A stretch of 64,000 nucleotides of DNA, taken from NCBI RefSeq assembly GCF_029542785.1, contig NC_083371.1, positions 1 through 64,000 on the forward strand, read 5' to 3'. This document shows, piece after piece, positions 58,451-64,000 of the stretch; within the stretch, counting starts at the first letter, position 1, and each line of letters begins with the position of its first letter. Source of the stretch: Malassezia japonica (lineage: Eukaryota; Basidiomycota; Malasseziomycetes; Malasseziales; Malasseziaceae). A program made the position numbers and the translations under genes. The notes below the pieces were generated by a model that worked only from the letters and a program-made list of their open reading frames with translations, was not told the origin of the DNA and searched no databases.

Positions 58451-61400
58451 ATGGACAATGCGCGGCGCGCGGCGGGCGCTCCGCGCGTAGTCGCCACGTC
58501 GGACGACGAGGAGGCCGTGGGCGTCGTGAGTGAGGACGAGGTGCAGGCGAGCCGAAAGCGGCTGCACCGCTGGGGAACGCGCGCACGGAAACGGGGGAGA
58601 AGAGAGGTAGGAGAAGGGGTTGGGCTGGAGGGCGCTGGGCATCGGCCGGTGCCACAGGCGCCAGGCGCGTCGCAAGGGTCGCTGGACACGTCAAAGGTGC
58701 CTCAGGACGCGTCGCAGGCGTCGCAGGTGTCGCAAGTGGCGCACGCACCGGCCACACCAGCGCCTCGTCCACCGCCCGCGACGCCGCCTGCCCTTGACCC
58801 TTTGCCGGCCCTCTCTCCTGGCCCAACGCACTACCCATTGGAGCAACACACGTCACCACCGTCTGCATCGAATACCGCGCAGTCTACCGATACCCCGTCT
58901 ACAGGACCATCGCGCCACGCGTCAAGCGGCCCGCTCCGTCCTACGCTTCCAGACACGCGTTCTCCTCCGCGCCGCAACCTGCGCCGGCGAAAGCTCGCAC
59001 AGATCCGGCCGTACACGGTCGAAGCGCTCCAGTACCGCCGCGAGCTCTATCAAAACGACTGGCAAGATGCCGTCGTGTCGCAGCGGGAATGGCAGCGGCA
59101 TGCACTGCTCCGTGCCGAACTCCCAGAGACGCAGTCCAGTGCACCGGACGTTGCGTCGGAGGGCGAGCGCGAACGGTCGCCATCGCTCACGGCCTCGCCA
59201 CGCGTGCGACGCCCATCGCCTCGGCGGCGCCCGACACCTACGTCGTCGCCCGAGCCCGAAGCGCCGCCCCGACGCGTACCGCCCCGCTCGCCGTCGCCTG
59301 CATCGGAAGATAGCACCGATTACGAGCGCCGCTTCCGCGTATTGAAGCGCATGATGCCGGCACACATGGCGCGTGCGTGTATTGACGATCTACGCGCCAT
59401 GCGCCATGGCCATGCCGCTCCGTCCGAAAGCGAAAGCTCCGAAGACGAGCGCCCGGCACCGTCCAACTCGCCTCTGCGCCCTGGCGAGTCGCGGCGTAGG
59501 CGGGGCGCACATATTGACGCACATGCACCTCTACTGAGCGACGTCGAGTCCAGTTCGGATGGCTCAGAAGAAGAGCGTGCGCCGAGCCCAGTCCTGGAAA
59601 ATACGGATGTACGCTGGTGGTGCCGGTCGCCACGCGCACGGTCGCCGCCGGCGCACGAAGAAGATGCAGTGGACCGTATGCTGGCACGCACAAGCGGCGC
59701 ACGCGGATTCGGGCAGCGCACTAACAAGAAAAAAGGCAGCGGCCGCGCCAAGAAAGCGTCAACCGAATGGCTCTGGGGCAATCCCAGTGGAAAAAAAGTA
59801 CGGAGCGCACACGGCACGCCGAGAGCCGGCGCGCTAGGGACGCCTGGCGCACACGGCGCACGGCACGCACCGGAATGGGCGCCGCGGAATGGCTCGGCGC
59901 CGCGTCCGCCGAACACGCAGCAGCCATCAAGCACGCCTCGGCCGTCGAGTACGCAGCGGCCGTCGAGTGTCCCTCGTCTGGGTGCCGGACCGCCCGGCGC
60001 TCTGCCCGACAGCGGCGCAGCGAGCTCGGACGACGAGCGTACCTCTGTCTTTTTGCTTCCCGGCCAGCCCGACCGGTTCCTCGGCGTGCCGACAACGCGT
60101 GGGGACTTGCGTGCGTTTGCGCGCCTTCCGTACACGCCAGGAGCGACACGGAACCTGCCTGGCGACGACGAGATGCTCATGCGCGTGCCGCTCGACACGC
60201 TGAGCACCCGTCCCAAGAGTGTGCCGCGCCATGAGCTGACGGCGGCGCCAAGCAAAGGCGCGGTCCCTGCTACCCCCGCGCCTGCGCTCCCTGCCCTTCC
60301 GACTGCGTGGCAGCACGCGATCCTCGATACCCCCGAGCTGCAGACAGAGCTGCAAGATCTCTTATCGTTTGACCAGCTCGCCAATGTGTCGCTCGACTTT
60401 GGCCTGCATCCCCCGCCCCCAGGCGTCCGCTTTGCACCGCATACCAACCTGGCGAAAGGCAAGCTGCATGCGTTGCTGCGTGCGCGTGAGCGCGACGTGC
60501 GCCACGACGAGGCGCCGGTGTGCCACGTCTTTGGGCACACGCTGCGTGGATGGCTCGGCATGGCGGAGCTCGAGCAGGTCCTGCCTGCGCTTCTTGACCA
60601 AGCATGGGAGGCGATGGAAGAGGGCAGTATACGTCCCCTCCGTGACCTCCTCGCTTTCTTGGGCGAGTGGATCAGTTGGCAGAGCGCGCAGGCCGCGTCG
60701 ATCGACCTTGTGGACCTCGATGGCCTTGCGCCCGACACGCCGAGTCCCGACCTGGCGTCGATGGCCGCGCGCCTCTTTGCACTCGTATATACCCTGCTGG
60801 AGCGAGCGCCGAGCGATGCGCGTGCACTACGTCTTGCGCTCCTCTGGTTCCGCGTGGAAGTCGTATGGCGTACACACAATGCCTGCGCAGCGTCTGACGT
60901 CGATGTGCTCGAAGCCGCGCAGCCCCTTGTCGTCCATCTCCTTGCCGACGGTGTGCACCGCTGCATGAGCAAGCTGCGAGACGAGACGGTGGACGACGAC
61001 GCGGCCGAGCTATGGATTTCGCTCATGCACCTCTTGCACACGCTTGACACGCCTGACCGACCGCCTGCCTTTTACGACGTGCTCGAGGCGGCGCTCGACG
61101 ACTGGCACGAAAGCGCGCCTGCGTCGCACATTGTATGGAGCGAGCGCGTGTGGTACGTGGTGCTGGCGATGCATAGCCTCGCCCACTTTGGCGCAGCGGC
61201 TGGCGTGGCACGGACGACGCCTGTCATGAGCCCCACCTGGACGCTTGTGCAGCGTGCGCTAGCGCTCCGCCTGCGCTTTAGTGCCCCCGTCGAGTGTGCG
61301 GCGCCCCGCGCGCTGCTGCGCCGCCGTGACGCGTACATCCGCATCGTCGTATGCCGCTGCCTCTTGCTGCACGAGCAGTATGACTTTTCGCTCGTGGATG

Positions 61401-63247
61401 CAGAGAGCGTACTCGGCCGCCTCTTTGACGTGTTTGATCAGCACCGCCTTGCGGATCTGCCGAGCGAGTCGGACCACGACTTTGCGCCGTTCCTGCGCCG
61501 CTACGATATCGGGCGCCTGTTGCATGGGCCCCCGGATGCCAATGCGTACCACGTCTTCTTGCAGCTTCTCGGACGCGCCGGCGCGGCGCTCGCCGAGCGC
61601 GACGCACTCCAAGGGACACACCGAGCCGCGCGCCTATTCTCACGCATGACGCCTGTGCGTGTCATGCCGTTCACCGAGGCGAATGTGCCGATGTCGGCAG
61701 AGCGTGCGATGCTCTTTAATCACTACTCGATCGTGATGCTCTTCCTCTACTTTGTCCCGAGCTCGGCGGTCCAGCGTCTGCGGCAGATCCGCAGCTTCCT
61801 TGCGTTTGCCGGCGCGGACAAAGTGAGCCAAGTGACGTGCGTCCGCGCGATGGTGTACTGCGGCACGCTCTTTCGGCACCATGGCCTTGGTCTCGCGCCG
61901 GTGGTTGCGTGGTTCGTCGACGTATGCCGTGCTGCAGCGGCAGAAGTGCGCGCCGCGCCGCTCGTCGATGCCCCCTTTGCCGAGCGTCGGCAGGCACATG
62001 CTCAAAAAGAGGCGGCACGCATTCTTCTCGGTGTCGTGCGTGGTGTACAGCATGTCGTGCAGCATGCGTCGCTGGCCAAGCAGGCACCGGTCTACCCACC
62101 CCCCGAGCTGCTGCACGCCGCGTGGACCGACGAACTGCTGCAGACCATTGCCGATCCGTCCATCGAGGCCGAGGTCGTGCAAGGCATCCGCCTCTTTGTG
62201 CAGCAGCGTGCCGACGTACGCCCGAAAGAGGACGACGAGTTCGACGACGCCTTCCTGACCGACCCCGCGCTGGCAGCGCTGCTCGGCGAAGAAGCACCGC
62301 CGCCGCCGCCTGCATGGGACGCAAGTCGCGACCGCCTTGTGGCGGATGCACTGCATGCGCGCATTTCGCCCGCTCTCTTTGCGCGGCTTGCGCATGCGCC
62401 GAGCGAGCGCGAGGTTGGCGGGAGCACGCCGCATGCCCAGGTCGAGGCGCTGGTCGCGCACGCCGAGGCGGACGAGCGCCGTGCGAAGCTCGTCGAGTGC
62501 TGGGCGGCGTGTGCACAGGTCCTTGTGCAGAACGAGCTGCGGTCGTGGCACAGCTATCTGACGCTCGGCGCCGAGTCGTGGCGTCGGATTAGCGACGGCG
62601 TGCTGAAGCGTGACATTGCGCTGCAATTTGCCGTATGTATGGCGCGTCTCGATCCCCGCGCATTCCGGGAAGAAGCGTACGAAATCGTCGGCATTTGGTT
62701 CCAGAGCATTGCGGCGCCCGCAGTAACACTGCAGCCGGTGCTCACTGCGCTGATTGTCGAGAGCGGCGGGCTGGGTCTCTTTCGTGGCGTTGGCGCCATT
62801 TGGCGGGGCGTCGAGGATTCGCAGCCGAGTCCGTCGCACCCGAGCGCCGCGCCCCCGCCCAGTGCGACGCCGCATCTGGGCGCGCCCCCGCCCAGTGCGA
62901 CGCCGCATCTGGGCGCGCCCCCGCCCAGTGCGACGCCGCATCTGGGCACGCCCTTGTCGCTCTCGACGCCATTACCCCCCCTGCCGCCCAAGACGTTTGC
63001 GATGCGCCGTGCGGCGCTGCTGCGCTGCGTCCTGCACAACCTCAACACGTCGCTGGGCCCAGTGATCTCGGCGGGCTATGCGATCCAGTGCGTCTCGGCG
63101 CTGCTCTCGTCGATGCGCGCGTACGCCAGCACTGATACCAAGCCGTATCTACGCACGCTCCTCCCCCACCTCCACGGACTTTCTGCAGTGCTGCAGCGCG
63201 GTATTGCAACCGAGCTGCATGCGACGTCGGTTGTATGTAACGAGTAG
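58451..63247 (+). CDS. Mms22/Mus7-family replication-repair protein
   Basis: This single-exon gene encodes 1598 residues from ATG 58451 (MDNARRAAG). The N-terminal 500 residues are low complexity, Ser/Pro/Arg-rich, with acidic SSDDE-like clusters. A conserved motif NLRRRKLAQIRPYTVE (about 176-191) and the large helical C-terminus, with HSYLTLGAESWRRISDGVL and EAYEIVGIWFQSI, resemble Mus7/Mms22. Mms22 joins the Rtt101-Mms1 ubiquitin ligase at stalled replication forks. I assign this from motif memory; length fits (1450-1900 in fungi). Three perfect 33-nt repeats lie near the C-terminus. It converges on the desaturase with 6 bp between stops. Confidence 0.68.
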   Translation: MDNARRAAGAPRVVATSDDEEAVGVVSEDEVQASRKRLHRWGTRARKRGRREVGEGVGLEGAGHRPVPQAPGASQGSLDTSKVPQDASQASQVSQVAHAPATPAPRPPPATPPALDPLPALSPGPTHYPLEQHTSPPSASNTAQSTDTPSTGPSRHASSGPLRPTLPDTRSPPRRNLRRRKLAQIRPYTVEALQYRRELYQNDWQDAVVSQREWQRHALLRAELPETQSSAPDVASEGERERSPSLTASPRVRRPSPRRRPTPTSSPEPEAPPRRVPPRSPSPASEDSTDYERRFRVLKRMMPAHMARACIDDLRAMRHGHAAPSESESSEDERPAPSNSPLRPGESRRRRGAHIDAHAPLLSDVESSSDGSEEERAPSPVLENTDVRWWCRSPRARSPPAHEEDAVDRMLARTSGARGFGQRTNKKKGSGRAKKASTEWLWGNPSGKKVRSAHGTPRAGALGTPGAHGARHAPEWAPRNGSAPRPPNTQQPSSTPRPSSTQRPSSVPRLGAGPPGALPDSGAASSDDERTSVFLLPGQPDRFLGVPTTRGDLRAFARLPYTPGATRNLPGDDEMLMRVPLDTLSTRPKSVPRHELTAAPSKGAVPATPAPALPALPTAWQHAILDTPELQTELQDLLSFDQLANVSLDFGLHPPPPGVRFAPHTNLAKGKLHALLRARERDVRHDEAPVCHVFGHTLRGWLGMAELEQVLPALLDQAWEAMEEGSIRPLRDLLAFLGEWISWQSAQAASIDLVDLDGLAPDTPSPDLASMAARLFALVYTLLERAPSDARALRLALLWFRVEVVWRTHNACAASDVDVLEAAQPLVVHLLADGVHRCMSKLRDETVDDDAAELWISLMHLLHTLDTPDRPPAFYDVLEAALDDWHESAPASHIVWSERVWYVVLAMHSLAHFGAAAGVARTTPVMSPTWTLVQRALALRLRFSAPVECAAPRALLRRRDAYIRIVVCRCLLLHEQYDFSLVDAESVLGRLFDVFDQHRLADLPSESDHDFAPFLRRYDIGRLLHGPPDANAYHVFLQLLGRAGAALAERDALQGTHRAARLFSRMTPVRVMPFTEANVPMSAERAMLFNHYSIVMLFLYFVPSSAVQRLRQIRSFLAFAGADKVSQVTCVRAMVYCGTLFRHHGLGLAPVVAWFVDVCRAAAAEVRAAPLVDAPFAERRQAHAQKEAARILLGVVRGVQHVVQHASLAKQAPVYPPPELLHAAWTDELLQTIADPSIEAEVVQGIRLFVQQRADVRPKEDDEFDDAFLTDPALAALLGEEAPPPPPAWDASRDRLVADALHARISPALFARLAHAPSEREVGGSTPHAQVEALVAHAEADERRAKLVECWAACAQVLVQNELRSWHSYLTLGAESWRRISDGVLKRDIALQFAVCMARLDPRAFREEAYEIVGIWFQSIAAPAVTLQPVLTALIVESGGLGLFRGVGAIWRGVEDSQPSPSHPSAAPPPSATPHLGAPPPSATPHLGAPPPSATPHLGTPLSLSTPLPPLPPKTFAMRRAALLRCVLHNLNTSLGPVISAGYAIQCVSALLSSMRAYASTDTKPYLRTLLPHLHGLSAVLQRGIATELHATSVVCNE
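62849..62947 (+). repeat. Three identical 33-nt tandem repeats in the Mms22-like gene
   Basis: Perfect copies start at 62849, 62882 and 62915 and encode APPPSATPHLG three times in a proline-rich loop. Complete identity, including third codon positions, implies recent expansion or ongoing slippage. Confidence 0.92.
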
Positions 63248-63253
63248 TGTAAT

Positions 63254-64000
63254 CTATCCGTGCAGCTCTCCGCGGGCCTGCGCGTTGGCAACACATAAGA
63301 GAAACTGCACCTGGTCCGCGACCTCCTTCATGCGGCTGAGCACCTTGCCGTTGCCCGGTGCAAAGGACATCTCCTCGTACGTCAGCCCCTGTGCCTTACA
63401 GAACGGCTCGACGAAGCGGTCGCGCGTCTCGCGCAGGTTGTGGCGGGGCATACGGGGGAAGAGGTGGTGCGTCACCTGCATATGGAGACCGCCGTGGACA
63501 AAGTCGAGGTACGGCGGGCACTGCACGTCCATTGTCGTGCGGATTTGGCGCGAGGCAAAGCACTCCTGCGGCCCCAGGTCGCGCGTGTCCTGCGCAAAGT
63601 GCGAAAGAACGATCTGCACATGCACCGGCGAGGCAAAGATGTGCGAAATGAGCAGGTAGGCGACGCCCATCTGCCACGACGGCAGCGAGCCGATCACCAG
63701 GCCGCCGAACCAGTACCAGAACACGGCGAGCCCAGTCGCCTCGTACCAGAACCACTTGTCGCGGCGCGCGCGCAGGAGCAAAAAGCTGTAGGACAGCGCG
63801 TACAGGTTGAAGCGCGCGAGCGACATTATAATAAAGTACAGCCGGTGCTGCATGCGCAGCAGGACCTTGGCAAACGCGTCAAAGTACATCACGCGGCGGT
63901 AGTATGACGACCAGAGGCCGACCGTCTGCTTGCCGCCTTTCTCGGGCTCGTTCACAAAGCGCGGCGAAATGGCAAAGATCGGCATGTGCTGGATATCGGG
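63254..64000 (-). CDS. Delta-8 sphingolipid desaturase-like, C-terminal part (truncated by window)
   Basis: The frame is open to the right edge, so about the last 248 residues are seen and the N-terminus, including any cytochrome b5 domain, is outside. The visible part starts PDIQHMPIFAISPRF. The third histidine box is QVTHHLFPRMPRHN (QxxHH type of front-end desaturases), and HVQIVLSHFAQ and TMDVQCPPYLDFVHGGLHMQ match fungal delta-8 sphingolipid desaturases. Hydrophobic TM segments include FWYWFGGLVIGSL. Such enzymes desaturate the sphingoid base of glucosylceramides in the ER. The first two histidine boxes are not in the window. Confidence 0.88.
   Translation of the reverse strand, partial: PDIQHMPIFAISPRFVNEPEKGGKQTVGLWSSYYRRVMYFDAFAKVLLRMQHRLYFIIMSLARFNLYALSYSFLLLRARRDKWFWYEATGLAVFWYWFGGLVIGSLPSWQMGVAYLLISHIFASPVHVQIVLSHFAQDTRDLGPQECFASRQIRTTMDVQCPPYLDFVHGGLHMQVTHHLFPRMPRHNLRETRDRFVEPFCKAQGLTYEEMSFAPGNGKVLSRMKEVADQVQFLLCVANAQARGELHG

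Overview
The window is a telomeric chromosome end of a compact fungal genome. It opens with 59 perfect copies of AATCCT (TTAGGA on the G-rich strand) and then carries about 32 protein genes. Spliceosomal introns, Zn2Cys6 regulators, a Rua1-type C-terminal domain, a highly reducing polyketide synthase (PKS), a cytochrome-b5-family-like sphingolipid desaturase and very small intergenic gaps point to Ustilaginomycotina. A Malassezia-like yeast is my best guess. That is inference, because no rRNA or other marker is present. I see no rRNA, tRNA, CRISPR array or transposon.

Layout. (1) 1-12.2 kb, AT-richer subtelomere: a secreted FAD oxidase starting about 200 bp from the telomere, a TauD-type dioxygenase, a full ABCB exporter, a 7-TM protein, an uncharacterised coiled-coil protein and a Rua1-like regulator. 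(2) 12.2-28.5 kb, GC-rich: a UDP-glycosyltransferase, a divergent acetyl-CoA carboxylase (ACC) with an apparent one-base frameshift, and, divergently, a 2687-residue PKS (KS-AT-DH-dead MT-ER-KR-ACP-thioester reductase). (3) 28.5-39.6 kb, AT-rich accessory island: a small secreted cysteine-rich protein, a Dal5-type transporter, an arylsulfotransferase-like protein, two Zn2Cys6 regulators, a UPF0643-like protein and an 8-TM protein. (4) 40-45.1 kb: three MFS multidrug-type transporters, two of them tandem paralogs. (5) 45.3-64 kb, GC-rich core: tandem glutathione transferases, mitochondrial intermediate peptidase, PheRS alpha, Prp4, Rlp24, a membrane glutaredoxin, SRP9, a CID protein, an FGD-like RhoGEF, an Mms22/Mus7-like repair protein and a truncated desaturase.

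How the genes may work together. ACC makes malonyl-CoA, the PKS uses it, the terminal reductase would release an aldehyde or alcohol, and the glycosyltransferase could glycosylate it. The nearby Rua1-type factor belongs to the family that controls ustilagic acid glycolipid synthesis in Ustilago, and the ABCB pump is a plausible exporter. I read 10.9-28.5 kb as a candidate glycolipid/polyketide cluster. In the AT-rich island, three TCGG-N6-CCGA palindromes sit between the divergent Dal5-type transporter and the arylsulfotransferase, next to two Zn2Cys6 genes. This suggests a regulated uptake and metabolism unit for an organic acid or sulfate ester.

The core genes carry introns of almost uniformly 22 nt (15 cases) or 25 nt (3 cases), with the branch-site A about 5 nt from the 3' splice site. 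Genes of the AT-rich regions carry introns of 30-46 nt. Gene models given here were rebuilt by hand using those introns and keep the reading frame throughout, except in the ACC.
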